NCBI GenBank assembly: GCA_947627715.1
Contig: CANQXK010000002.1
Coordinates: forward strand, 62,001-126,000
DNA from: an uncultured Oscillospiraceae bacterium
GTDB taxonomy: Bacteria; Bacillota; Clostridia; Oscillospirales; Oscillospiraceae
Direction: 5' to 3'
Length of the DNA stretch: 64,000 nucleotides
Under the pieces are notes generated by a model. The model was not told the DNA's origin. It was given only the letters and a program-made list of their open reading frames with translations, and did not search any database. Position 1 is the first letter of the stretch, and each line of letters starts with the position of its first letter. Both the position numbers and the translations under genes were made by a program. This document shows positions 45,337 through 55,224 of this stretch, piece after piece.

Positions 45337-45857
45337 CAGTCCTCGCTCCTCTCTATACCGATCACGCGCCCGTCGAAGAAGGCGTTGGAGAACACCACGG
45401 CCATGGCCTCGCCCTCATAGAGCAGCGTGTCCCCGTCGAGGTATATTTTATCCCCGGTCCTTATGCAGTCGGCCTTCACCGTGACGCGCAGGGTGTAGGT
45501 GTCCGGCGCGGGGACGGTTCGGAGGACGCCGGACGCTAAGTCCTTATACTCCACCGTGGCCGGGCCGGACTCCACCGCCTCCACCACACCGAAGTCGTAC
45601 CGCTCCTTATAGTCGATGACCTCCTGGCCGGGCTTTACCTGGTCAAGCTGGAACTCGTAAAGCGGGGTCAGCTCGATCACATATCGCACGGTGTCCTCGC
45701 TGCTCTCCGAGACGATGGGCGCCACGGTCTCCGCCTTCTTCTCGGCCCTGGCCCGGACGTACAAAAACGCCAGCACGGCGGCGGCCAGAAGGATAACGGC
45801 GATGTCAAAGATGTTGAGGATCTTTCTGACGCCGCGCTTTTTATTTTTCTCTTCCAT
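45336..45857 (-). CDS. DUF4330-like membrane protein (first copy)
   Basis: The 173-residue protein has a basic N-terminus, one transmembrane helix (about 15-35, NIFDIAVILLAAAVLAFLY) and a DUF4330-type outer domain (KAETVAPIVS onward). It is the same length as the next gene and similar in layout, so the two look like a tandem duplication. It overlaps the end of the GT4 gene by 17 bp. Confidence 0.82.
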   Translation of the reverse strand: MEEKNKKRGVRKILNIFDIAVILLAAAVLAFLYVRARAEKKAETVAPIVSESSEDTVRYVIELTPLYEFQLDQVKPGQEVIDYKERYDFGVVEAVESGPATVEYKDLASGVLRTVPAPDTYTLRVTVKADCIRTGDKIYLDGDTLLYEGEAMAVVFSNAFFDGRVIGIERSED

Positions 45858-46971
45858 GTCTGTCCTCCCATACGGTGGTATAGATCCGTTCGATGTTTTC
45901 CGCCATCACCTGGGCGGTGAAGCGCCGGGACCAGGCAAGCTCCGCCCCCCGGCTCAGGCGCTGAAGCTCCGCCCTGTCGTCCATAAGGCGCAGGATCTTT
46001 CCGGCCAGGTCCCGCGTGTCCCGCGTCCTGAAGAGGAGGCCGTCCGTGCCGTCCTCCACCGTCCAGGGGTTGCCCCCGTAGTCGGAGGCCACGGCGGGAA
46101 CGCCCATACTGAAGCCCTCCAAAAGGGCCATACTGGTGGCCTCGGTGCCCCAGGAGGCGTTGAGCTGGACGTCCAGAAGGCCCAGCACCCCGGACACATC
46201 GGGGACGAAGCCCAGCATCAGGGCGTTTTTCTCCAGTCCAAGCTCCCCGATCCTCCGGCGGACGGCCCCCTCCCAGGGGCCTGTCCCGGCGATAAGGAGC
46301 TTCGCCTCCGGGCGCTTTTCCGTCACCAGCCGCAGCGCCTCCAAAATATCCTCGTGGCCCTTGTATTCCTCAAGCCGCGCCAGGATGCCCAGGACGAAAT
46401 CCCCCTGGGAAAGCCCAAGGCTCCGGCGAAGCGCCTCCAAAATGTCCGGGGCGGGCCTTTCCACCTTCTCCACCCCGTTCATCACGATCTCAATAAGGTC
46501 CTCCGGCACGCCGCTGTCGGTGAGATTCTCCGCGGCGGCGGGGGAGACGGCGATGATCCTGTCGGCGTAGCGGACGTTGATGAGGCGGTTGGCCCACCTC
46601 CCCGGCCCCTTCTTCATCCAGGGCTTCACGGGGAAGGCGGAGTGGCGGGTGAAGATCACCCCGCAGCCGCACCGGCGCGCCGCCATGCGGGCGGCGAGAA
46701 AGCCGTGGGTGTGGACGATGTCGGGACCGATCTCATGTATGACGGCCCGCAGTTGGGAGAGGGAGCGCAGGGACATGGACTTGTCAGGCTCCACGTCCAT
46801 CTCCCGGACCTCCACCCCCAGCTCCCGCACCGCCGGGGCCAGGGCGCTCCCCCGCGGCAGGGCCACGGACACGTCGAAGCGGTCCGGGTCCCGGCACCGC
46901 AGATAGTTGAGCAGGACCCGGCCCGCCCCGCCGATGTTGGTATCGCTGATGATGTTCAGTACCTTGATCAC
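45841..46971 (-). CDS. Glycosyltransferase family 4
   Basis: The 376-residue GT-B enzyme begins VIKVLNIISDTNIGGAGRVL. The nucleotide-sugar site is visible as EATSMALLEGFSMGVPAVAS. It should add a sugar to a lipid-linked envelope glycan; donor and acceptor are unknown. The start is GTG at 46971, overlapping the upstream stop (GTGA), after GGGGAGA. It belongs to the murJ-to-csaB operon. Confidence 0.9.
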   Translation of the reverse strand: MIKVLNIISDTNIGGAGRVLLNYLRCRDPDRFDVSVALPRGSALAPAVRELGVEVREMDVEPDKSMSLRSLSQLRAVIHEIGPDIVHTHGFLAARMAARRCGCGVIFTRHSAFPVKPWMKKGPGRWANRLINVRYADRIIAVSPAAAENLTDSGVPEDLIEIVMNGVEKVERPAPDILEALRRSLGLSQGDFVLGILARLEEYKGHEDILEALRLVTEKRPEAKLLIAGTGPWEGAVRRRIGELGLEKNALMLGFVPDVSGVLGLLDVQLNASWGTEATSMALLEGFSMGVPAVASDYGGNPWTVEDGTDGLLFRTRDTRDLAGKILRLMDDRAELQRLSRGAELAWSRRFTAQVMAENIERIYTTVWEDRHGREK

Positions 46972-48395
46972 AGCGCCGGTCTCTCCCCTTCCTCCACAAG
47001 TCTCAGGCATACGGCGATGCCCACGATCACCCAGAACACCAGGGTCACCCGGTAGTTATAGAAAGAATACTCGGTCATGCTCTGGAGCATATACCCCGTC
47101 CCGCCGGCCATCAGCGCCGCGCCCCAGACCTTCAGCTCCCGGTCCCTCGTCCTGGCCGCCACGCTGGCGGCGCTTCGGAACGCGGTGAAGAGCGAGGCCA
47201 GGAGCGCGAAGAAGGTGACGAAGCCACTCTCACAGAGGATCTGGAGGAACAGGTTGTGGGCGTGGGGGGCGATCACGGCGGCGTACTCGTAGCGCGCGTA
47301 GGCGGCCTTGTAGGCGGAAACGCCGGTGCCCACGCCGGACATCCAGTAGTTTTTGATCATGTCAAAGGCGGAGAGGTAGATGTAGTAGCGGTAGTTGGTG
47401 GAGGCGTCGGCCCGGTCGCCCAGGTTGGACAGGCGATTGAGCATGGCGCCGGGCATCACCACCACAAAAGCGGCGATCCCCAGGACCCCCAGCACCACGA
47501 AGCGGGTGTCCAGCGCCGCCAGGAACACCACCGCTCCCAGCGCAAGGCCCAGCCAGCCGCCCCGCGACCAGGTGAACACAAGGCAGGCGCACATCACCGC
47601 CGCCGCCAGGCCCGCCCACAGCCGCCCGTTGAAGCTTTTGGCGTTTATCACCGAGGCCACGGCCAGGGGCGTCGCCAGAAGGAGAAATTCGCTGAGGACG
47701 TTGGGGTTTTCCAGGGTGCTGACAACCCGGAGGCTGATGTCGGTGTAGATCTCGCTGTCCAGCCAGCTCTCCCGGCTGGTGCCGCCCAGGGCGTACTGCA
47801 TAACACCGACGGCGGCCACCGCAAAGCCCGAGATCACCACGGCGCGGATGAGCAGCTCCAGCTTTGCCCGGTCCTTCCCGCAGACGGTGACCACGGCCAC
47901 GGAGAAGAGGGCGAAGAAGGAGGTCAGCACGCCGCCGGCAAGGCTCTCCCGGAGCGTCAGGGACATGGCGGTGGAGGCCAGCGTCAGGGCCACGAACAGG
48001 TATATCCACTTATTGAGCGGCGAGGGCCGCACCCTCATCTCCCCCCGGCCGATGCGCAAAAAGAGCGAAAAGACCGTGGCCAGCGCCAGGGCCAGGACGG
48101 CCATGGTGGGCAGGAGGGGGGCGAAGAACACCGTGAGGAGCAAAAAGAGGTCCGTGCGCAGAAAGACGGAGTCCTCCGTCAGCCTGTCCAGGCGGAGCTT
48201 TTTAAAAAGGCGCACATACAGCTCCCGGAGCTTCCCGGCGGCAGTCTCCGTCACGCCGGGGCCGCGCTGGGGAAGCCTCTCCGGGCCGATCACGGCGCGG
48301 CGGAGGAGGCTCCTTTCCCACTGCCTGTCCACCCAGGCGGAGACGGCGGACAGCGCCCGCCAGAGGATGCTGGAGCTTAACATCTTTTTGATCAA
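46968..48395 (-). CDS. O-antigen ligase/polymerase-like membrane protein
   Basis: The 475-residue protein has about ten to twelve transmembrane helices and the Wzy_C signature around FTWSRGGWLGLALG and the later VIAPHAHNLFLQILCESG. Such proteins polymerise or ligate lipid-linked glycans outside the membrane. The start is TTG at 48395, overlapping the murJ stop (TTGA), with GGAGGTGA 6 nt upstream. It lies between murJ and a GT4 gene. Confidence 0.9.
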   Translation of the reverse strand: MIKKMLSSSILWRALSAVSAWVDRQWERSLLRRAVIGPERLPQRGPGVTETAAGKLRELYVRLFKKLRLDRLTEDSVFLRTDLFLLLTVFFAPLLPTMAVLALALATVFSLFLRIGRGEMRVRPSPLNKWIYLFVALTLASTAMSLTLRESLAGGVLTSFFALFSVAVVTVCGKDRAKLELLIRAVVISGFAVAAVGVMQYALGGTSRESWLDSEIYTDISLRVVSTLENPNVLSEFLLLATPLAVASVINAKSFNGRLWAGLAAAVMCACLVFTWSRGGWLGLALGAVVFLAALDTRFVVLGVLGIAAFVVVMPGAMLNRLSNLGDRADASTNYRYYIYLSAFDMIKNYWMSGVGTGVSAYKAAYARYEYAAVIAPHAHNLFLQILCESGFVTFFALLASLFTAFRSAASVAARTRDRELKVWGAALMAGGTGYMLQSMTEYSFYNYRVTLVFWVIVGIAVCLRLVEEGERPAL

Positions 48396-49945
48396 CGCCG
48401 CTCACCTCCCGGAGATTTCCGAAGCTTTTTCAAAAGATACACCGTCTCGTCCGTCTTGAACGCCGCCGCCAGGAGGGCGTAGAGGACGATCCCCGCCGCC
48501 GTGGGGAGCAGGAGAGTCAGAAGCTTGCCGGCGCGCCCCTCCAGCGCCTTCAGCACCCCCCACGTACCCAGGGCCATCACCGCCGCCGCCAGCGTGAGCT
48601 TCGCCATATCCGTCAGGAAGGCGCGGTCAAGAAAGCCGGCGCCGCGTTTTTTGAGGGGAGCGGCCATCACGGCGGCGTTTACGGTGAAGGAGACGGCGGA
48701 GGCCACGGCGATCCCGGCCACGTCGAACCGGGGCGTCAACAGGGAGCAAAGCCCCACGTTGGCGGCGATGGAGAGGACCCCCGCCGCCAGAGGCACCGCC
48801 CCGGCCTGCCCGGCAAACCAGGCCCTGGCCACCACGTACTGGACGGTGTAGCCCACCATGCCCAGGCTCATCCAGCGCAGAGCGCGGGAGGTGATCTCGA
48901 TGGAGAAGTCGTCGAACTTCCCTCCCCCGTAGATGAAGGCCACCAGGGGCCTTGCCATGACGAAGAGGCCGGCGGTCAGGGGGATCACCACGAAGAGGGT
49001 GGTGTGCATGGCGCTTCTCAGCGTGACGCGCAGGGCGCTTTGGTCGCCGGAGGCGCTTTCGCGGGACAGGCGCGGGAAGATGTAATTCGTGACCTGAAAG
49101 ACGAAGAGGCCCACCACGATGGTGTAGAGATTGAAGGCGTACTCCACGGCGGAGACCCCCGCCCCGTCAAAGAGGCGCGAGCCGAATTTGGAGTTGACGG
49201 TCTGGATGAGGGGGAGGACCCAGGTGCTCACCATCACTGGCAGCAGGAGCTTCCAGACCTTTTTCATGTCCGGGTTTACAAGGGAGAGGGACGGGTAATA
49301 GCGAAAACCCTTTTTGAGAAGGGCGGGGATCTGCACCAGCGCCTGAAGGGCCCAGGCGGCCAGATACGCCACAGCCAGGCCGAAAATGCCGAAGGTGCGG
49401 TTGAAAAGGACATAATAGAGGATGACGGCGGCGTTGGACACAAGGCTGATGGCGGCGGGGACGTTGAACTCGTCGAAGGACTGGAGCACCCCCACGAAGG
49501 AGAAGGCGACCCCTGTAAAGAGCACCGTGGGCATCATGATCCGGGTGAGGCGGGCGCACAAAAGGGCGGTCTCGCTGTCAAAGCCGTCGGCGAAGAAGCG
49601 GGTCAGGGGGCCGGCGAACACGGTCCCCAGGACGGTGACCACGGCGCAGATGAGGGCCATCACCGTCATGAAATTGCCGGCGAAGCGCAGCGCCTCCTTC
49701 TTGCCGCGCTTCTCCATGACCTCCCCCATCACGGGGATGAGGCAGGCGGCTATGGCGGAGGAGAAAACGGTGTCGAAAAAGACGCGGGGGATGCGGGAGG
49801 CGGTGAGGAAGGCGTTGGCCTCCATGCCGCTGCCGTAATTGACGGTGAGCAGGCGGTCCCGCACAAGCCCCAAAAGCTTGCCCCCTAAGGTTATGAGCGT
49901 CATCACGGCCACGGTGACCGCCGCCGAACGCTTTTTCTTCTCCAT
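48392..49945 (-). CDS. murJ: Lipid flippase of the MurJ/MviN family
   Basis: The 517-residue membrane protein has about 14 helices and the MOP-superfamily signature ITLGGKLLGLVRDRLLTVNY with FFDTVFSSAIAACLIPV. MurJ flips lipid II; a paralogue in a glycan operon may instead flip another undecaprenyl-linked glycan. The ATG at 49945 has a GGGGAGGTGA site, and longer upstream readings are not supported. It is the first gene of the operon and has its own promoter. Confidence 0.93.
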   Translation of the reverse strand: MEKKKRSAAVTVAVMTLITLGGKLLGLVRDRLLTVNYGSGMEANAFLTASRIPRVFFDTVFSSAIAACLIPVMGEVMEKRGKKEALRFAGNFMTVMALICAVVTVLGTVFAGPLTRFFADGFDSETALLCARLTRIMMPTVLFTGVAFSFVGVLQSFDEFNVPAAISLVSNAAVILYYVLFNRTFGIFGLAVAYLAAWALQALVQIPALLKKGFRYYPSLSLVNPDMKKVWKLLLPVMVSTWVLPLIQTVNSKFGSRLFDGAGVSAVEYAFNLYTIVVGLFVFQVTNYIFPRLSRESASGDQSALRVTLRSAMHTTLFVVIPLTAGLFVMARPLVAFIYGGGKFDDFSIEITSRALRWMSLGMVGYTVQYVVARAWFAGQAGAVPLAAGVLSIAANVGLCSLLTPRFDVAGIAVASAVSFTVNAAVMAAPLKKRGAGFLDRAFLTDMAKLTLAAAVMALGTWGVLKALEGRAGKLLTLLLPTAAGIVLYALLAAAFKTDETVYLLKKLRKSPGGERR

Positions 49946-50009
49946 CCGCTCACCTCCCCGGTCAGGTCCTCCGCCGCCCTCCCGGCTCCCCGGAAGGACG
50001 CGGCCTCCC

Positions 50010-50065
50010 TGCGCCAAAATTGGCGCAGATAGAGTTATTTTAGCATATGTACCGCTGATTTGCAA
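50010..50065 (-). promoter_or_regulatory. Promoter of the murJ operon with a leader palindrome
   Basis: TTGCAA (50060-50065) and TAAAAT (50037-50042) are 17 bp apart on the minus strand. The perfect palindrome TGCGCCAAAATTGGCGCA (50010-50027) begins right after the expected start near 50030. A further TTGGCGC half-site lies at 50069-50075. These could be an operator pair. Confidence 0.7.
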
Positions 50066-50151
50066 CCTTTGGCGCGTTTTTAATATTTGCGGACGGCGCG
50101 TTTTTCTTTTTGACGCGGAAAAATGAAGGGGGCGCTTTTTCAGGGTATCCC

Positions 50152-51487
<1,336 letters not shown>

Positions 51488-51518
51488 TGGGTAAAATGCC
51501 GAAAAGCAATCGGCGCTA

Positions 51519-51547
51519 TTGACATTTCCTGTTTAAAATACTAAAAT
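51519..51547 (+). promoter_or_regulatory. Promoter of the XpaC-like gene
   Basis: TTGACA (51519-51524) and TAAAAT (51542-51547) are 17 bp apart. The expected start is near 51554. Confidence 0.8.
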
Positions 51548-51554
51548 AAACAAA

Positions 51555-52217
51555 TTGGAAAGGGGGGTATCCGTCACGAAAAAAACTGTGTGGCGCCGCT
51601 CTGCCCTCCCCTTTTACGGGACGGCGGCGGTCTATATCCTGTGGTGCCTCTTCCTGCCGCTTTACAAGCTGTGGCATTTCGCCCTGCTGGCGGCGCTCTC
51701 CGTGGGGACGTATTTCCTTCTGAGGCGGCTTTTCCCCGGTACGCGGGAGGAGGTGGACGTGCCGGAGCCGGAGCCGGAACGCACCGGCGACGCCCAGGTG
51801 GACGCGCTGACGGCCGAGGGCCAGCAGGCCCTGAAGGAGCTTCGGCGGCTGCGCGCCTCCATACATGAACCCACCGTCAGGACGCGCATCGACGAGATCG
51901 CGGTGCTGACGGAAAAGATCTTCGAGGACATACGCTCCGACCCCAAGGACGTGCCCCAGGTCAAGCGGTTTGCCGGGTACTACCTGCCCACCACCATGAA
52001 GCTCTTGAACGCCTATGACCGCATGAGCGGCGAGGGCACGGGGGAGAACGTCTCCGGCACGCTCCGGCGCATCGAGGACATTCTGGACACCACCGTGGCG
52101 GCGTACCAAAAGCAGTACGACGCGCTCTTCGCCAACGAGGCCCTGGACATCGAGACGGACATCACCGTTTTAGAGTCCATGCTCAAGCGCGAGGGCCTTG
52201 GCGGGAAGGATTTTTGA
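51555..52217 (+). CDS. XpaC-like membrane protein (5-bromo-4-chloroindolyl phosphate hydrolysis family)
   Basis: The protein (about 214-220 residues) has two hydrophobic segments (about 15-35 and 40-57) and a helical cytoplasmic domain resembling XpaC. XpaC genes often lie beside telA, as here. The start is unclear. AGGGGGG at 51561-51567 is a strong ribosome site, but the codons after it are GTC and ACG. The nearest allowed start is TTG at 51555, upstream of the site and at the expected transcription start. I list that start for completeness. Confidence 0.75.
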   Translation: MERGVSVTKKTVWRRSALPFYGTAAVYILWCLFLPLYKLWHFALLAALSVGTYFLLRRLFPGTREEVDVPEPEPERTGDAQVDALTAEGQQALKELRRLRASIHEPTVRTRIDEIAVLTEKIFEDIRSDPKDVPQVKRFAGYYLPTTMKLLNAYDRMSGEGTGENVSGTLRRIEDILDTTVAAYQKQYDALFANEALDIETDITVLESMLKREGLGGKDF

Positions 52218-52234
52218 CCCCGTGCCTCTGCGCG

Positions 52235-52357
52235 AAACGAATGAAACCCTCAGCCGCTGCGCGGCAGCTCCCTTCCCGCTTCGCGGCAGGAAAACGAATG
52301 GAACCCTCAGCCGCTGCGCGGCAGCTCCCTTCCCGCTTCGCGGCAAGGGAGCCAAAG
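52235..52357. repeat. Two copies of the dispersed palindromic repeat (opposite orientation)
   Basis: Units at 52235-52290 and 52291-52357 share CCCTCAGCCGCTGCGCGGCA and GCTCCCTTCCCGCTTCGCGG, 57 bp apart. They are reverse-complement relatives of the units at 9760-9887. The second stem has changed to GCCGC-TGC-GCGGC. They lie upstream of telA. Confidence 0.8.
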
Positions 52358-52391
52358 AGGTAAAGTTATTAAAAAAGAAAGGACGACCAAC

Positions 52392-53558
52392 ATGACTGAA
52401 CCTGAATATGTCCCCACGCTCACCTTCAATTCCACCCCTGTGACGCCCGCCGATGAGCAGGCGGCCGCGGCTGCGGCGGCTGCCGCCGCCCAGCCCGAAG
52501 CTCCCACCGTCACCGCCACCGAGCACGAGGAGGCGCAGCTCTCCCCTGAGGAGCTGAAGGCGGTGGAGGAATTCTCCAAGAAGATCGACATCACCGACTC
52601 CAACGCCGTTTTGCAGTACGGCGCGGCCAGCCAGAAGAACATCGCCGACTTCTCCGGCTCCACCCTCCAGAGCGTCCGCACCAAGGACATGGGGCAGGTG
52701 GGCGATATGCTCTCCGATCTCGTGGTGGAGCTGAAGGGCTTCAACTACGGCGAGGAGGAGAAGCGGGGGCTTTTCGGCTTCAAGCGCAAGGTGGAGAAGC
52801 AGATCGCCTCCCTCAAGGCCCAGTACGACAAGGCCGAGGTCAACGTGGACAAGATCGCCGGGATGCTGGAGCAGCATCAGGTGACGCTGTTGAAGGACGT
52901 GGCCATGCTGGACAAGATGTACGGGCTGAACCTGGCCTACTATAAGGAGCTGACCATGTACATCCTGGCCGGAAAGAAGAAGCTGAAGGAGTGCCAGGAG
53001 GTGGAGCTGCCCAAGCTCCAGGAGAAGGCCCAGAAGTCCGGGCTTCCTGAGAACGCCCAGGCGGTCAACGACTATCAGAACATGATCACCCGTTTTGACA
53101 AGAAGCTCCACGATCTGGAGCTGACCCGGATGATCTCCGTCCAGATGTCCCCCCAGATCCGCCTCATCCAGAACAACGACACCCTGATGGTGGAGAAGAT
53201 CCAGACCTCGCTGGTGAACACCATCCCCCTGTGGAAGAGCCAGATGGTGCTGGCTCTGGGGCAGGCCCACTCCCAGCAGGCCATGGAGGCCCAGCGGGAG
53301 GTCACCAATATGACCAACGAGCTTTTGAAGAAGAACGCCGAGAGGCTCAAGATGAGTTCCGTGGAGATCGCCAGGGAGTCTGAGCGGGGCATCGTGGACA
53401 TCGAGACGCTGAAGGCCACCAACCAGTCCCTCATCGAGACGCTGGAGGAGGTCCGCACCATCCAGGTGGAGGGCGCGGCCAAGAGGCGTCAGGCCGAGGC
53501 GGAGCTGGGCAAGATCGAGTCCGATCTGAAGGCGAAGCTTCTGGAGATGAATAAATGA
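52392..53558 (+). CDS. TelA-family protein (toxic anion resistance)
   Basis: The 388-residue protein has an Ala-rich N-terminus and a long helical, coiled-coil TelA domain (about 45-388; HQVTLLKDVAMLDKMYGLNL, MSPQIRLIQNNDTLMVEKIQ). The family is linked to tellurite and envelope-stress resistance by genetics, with no known catalytic activity. It follows the XpaC-like gene and overlaps the next gene by 4 bp. Confidence 0.93.
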   Translation: MTEPEYVPTLTFNSTPVTPADEQAAAAAAAAAAQPEAPTVTATEHEEAQLSPEELKAVEEFSKKIDITDSNAVLQYGAASQKNIADFSGSTLQSVRTKDMGQVGDMLSDLVVELKGFNYGEEEKRGLFGFKRKVEKQIASLKAQYDKAEVNVDKIAGMLEQHQVTLLKDVAMLDKMYGLNLAYYKELTMYILAGKKKLKECQEVELPKLQEKAQKSGLPENAQAVNDYQNMITRFDKKLHDLELTRMISVQMSPQIRLIQNNDTLMVEKIQTSLVNTIPLWKSQMVLALGQAHSQQAMEAQREVTNMTNELLKKNAERLKMSSVEIARESERGIVDIETLKATNQSLIETLEEVRTIQVEGAAKRRQAEAELGKIESDLKAKLLEMNK

Positions 53559-54148
53559 GCGCCGCAGCGGCGGAAGACAGGGCCGCGAAGGCGGGGGGCT
53601 TTTTGCGTGACCGCCGTGTGGCGGCGGGGTTCCTCGCCGCCGTGGTGGTGGTCATGACCCCCCTGGGGGCCAAGCTGAGCCTCCAGAGGGCCGTGGACGA
53701 CATGGAGAAGCTGGTCTATACCGGCGTGGCCCCCTCCGGGGCCATCGCGGACTATTTGGAGGACGCCAGCGCCGCCGCCCTGGGGCTTTTGACGGTGGGG
53801 GCAAAATACGACTCCGCTCAGGCCGAGGCTGGGGAGCTTCGGGCGGGCCGGGAGCAGCTTTTGAACGCCATGGAGGAGCGGGACATCACGGGGATGGCCA
53901 ACGCCAACGCCCTGATGGTCCGGGCCTTCACCGCCCTGAAGGATAAGCTGTGGCAGCTGGAGCTTTCAGAGCCTGACGTCTCCGACGCGGAGTACTACGC
54001 CGGCCAGTTCGAGGGGGCGGAGGGCGCTGTGGGCCACGCCAACTACAACGAGACGGTGGAGGACTTCATACGCACCACCTATACCCGGTTCCCCGCCAAG
54101 CTCATCGGCGCGGTCTTCGGCGTGGAAGCGCCGGAGGTCTTTCAGTGA
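53555..54148 (+). CDS. LemA-like membrane protein, tentative
   Basis: The 197-residue protein has one N-terminal transmembrane segment (about 22-42) and a helical outer domain (LQRAVDDMEKLVYTGVAPSG onward). The layout resembles LemA, which often sits next to TPM-domain genes, but motif support is weak. The ATG overlaps the telA stop (ATGA), so the two are coupled. Confidence 0.6.
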   Translation: MSAAAAEDRAAKAGGFLRDRRVAAGFLAAVVVVMTPLGAKLSLQRAVDDMEKLVYTGVAPSGAIADYLEDASAAALGLLTVGAKYDSAQAEAGELRAGREQLLNAMEERDITGMANANALMVRAFTALKDKLWQLELSEPDVSDAEYYAGQFEGAEGAVGHANYNETVEDFIRTTYTRFPAKLIGAVFGVEAPEVFQ

Positions 54149-54177
54149 TCTTCAATGATTTCAACGAGGTGCGAAGC

Positions 54178-55143
54178 TTGAAAAAAGTTCTATGCCTTGC
54201 GCTCAGCCTTCTTCTCCTGGCGGCCTTCGCCGTCCCCGCCCTGGCGCTGGAGCAGGACCCGTGCTTCTATGTGACGGATGAGACGGGTTCCCTCAGCCAG
54301 AGCACCGTGGACCAGGTGGTGGCCATCAACGAGACGCTGGAGGCGGCGTATGAGGCCCATATCGTGGTGGTGTTCATCGACTACTTCGGGGACGCTTATG
54401 CCGACGAGTACGCGGTGAGCCTCTATAACGAGTGGTCGCTCTCCCCCCGTGGGATGCTCCTGTGCGTCTCCCCCAAGGAGGGGCGGGGCGGCATGACCGT
54501 GGGGTCGGAGATCGACGGCGCCTTTACCACGGACGACATGAACAACTACCTTGACAGGTACTTTTGGGACGACTTCGACGATGGGAAATACGACAAGGCC
54601 GTCCTGAAGCTGGTGGAGAAGCTGGCCGGGTGGTATGAGGACGAGTTCGGCCCCGCCCCCTCCGGCGCGGCCCCCTCCGGGTCCTCCCTCAGCGGCGGCC
54701 TCCTGGCGGGAGCCGGGATCATCGGGACGGTGCTGGGGTTCCTCTTCAGGAATCTCTTCCTCATCCTGATCGCGGTGCTGCTGATCGTCCTGGTCATCGC
54801 CTCCGACAGGCGCAGATACCGGGGGTATTACACCTCCCTGGGGATGCCCATTCCCCGCTACAGGCCGTGGTATGTCTTTTCAAGCAGGCCCTATAAGAAA
54901 TACCGCGCGCCCAGGCCGCCGAGGGACCCGCCTCCCCCGGGACACGGGGGTTCGGGCGGCTACCGCTTCACGCCTCCGGCCTCGCGGCCATCGCCACGCT
55001 CCCCGTCCCGGCCGCCCCGTTCCGGCGGCAGCTTCGGCGGGCGCTCCGGCGGCGGACACTCCGGGGGGAGCTTCGGCGGACGCTCCGGCGGAGGTCACTC
55101 CGGCGGCGGACGTTCCGGCGGCAGCTTCGGAGGCAGACGGTAA
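54178..55143 (+). CDS. TPM-domain membrane protein
   Basis: The 321-residue protein has a signal peptide (KKVLCLALSLLLLAAFAVPA), a TPM domain (about 22-165, VTDETGSLSQSTVDQVVAIN), a transmembrane helix (about 190-215) and a cytoplasmic tail ending in tandem GGSFGGRSGGGHSGG repeats. TPM proteins are tied to photosystem repair in plants and to envelope functions in bacteria. The start is TTG at 54178 with GAGGTG at 6 nt; an upstream GTG would put extra residues before the signal peptide. Confidence 0.85.
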   Translation: MKKVLCLALSLLLLAAFAVPALALEQDPCFYVTDETGSLSQSTVDQVVAINETLEAAYEAHIVVVFIDYFGDAYADEYAVSLYNEWSLSPRGMLLCVSPKEGRGGMTVGSEIDGAFTTDDMNNYLDRYFWDDFDDGKYDKAVLKLVEKLAGWYEDEFGPAPSGAAPSGSSLSGGLLAGAGIIGTVLGFLFRNLFLILIAVLLIVLVIASDRRRYRGYYTSLGMPIPRYRPWYVFSSRPYKKYRAPRPPRDPPPPGHGGSGGYRFTPPASRPSPRSPSRPPRSGGSFGGRSGGGHSGGSFGGRSGGGHSGGGRSGGSFGGRR

Positions 55144-55154
55144 CAGAACAAATC

Positions 55155-55218
55155 GAGCCGGGCGCGAACGCGCCCGGCTCAAAAATTGTGGGAAAAGGGA
55201 TGATCCCTTTTCCCACAA
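55155..55218. terminator. Two hairpins between convergent genes
   Basis: GAGCCGGGCGCG pairs with CGCGCCCGGCTC (55155-55180), then AAAAATT on the plus strand. TTGTGGGAAAAGGGA pairs with TCCCTTTTCCCACAA (55186-55218) and can work in either direction. Confidence 0.85.
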
Positions 55219-55224
55219 ACTGTT

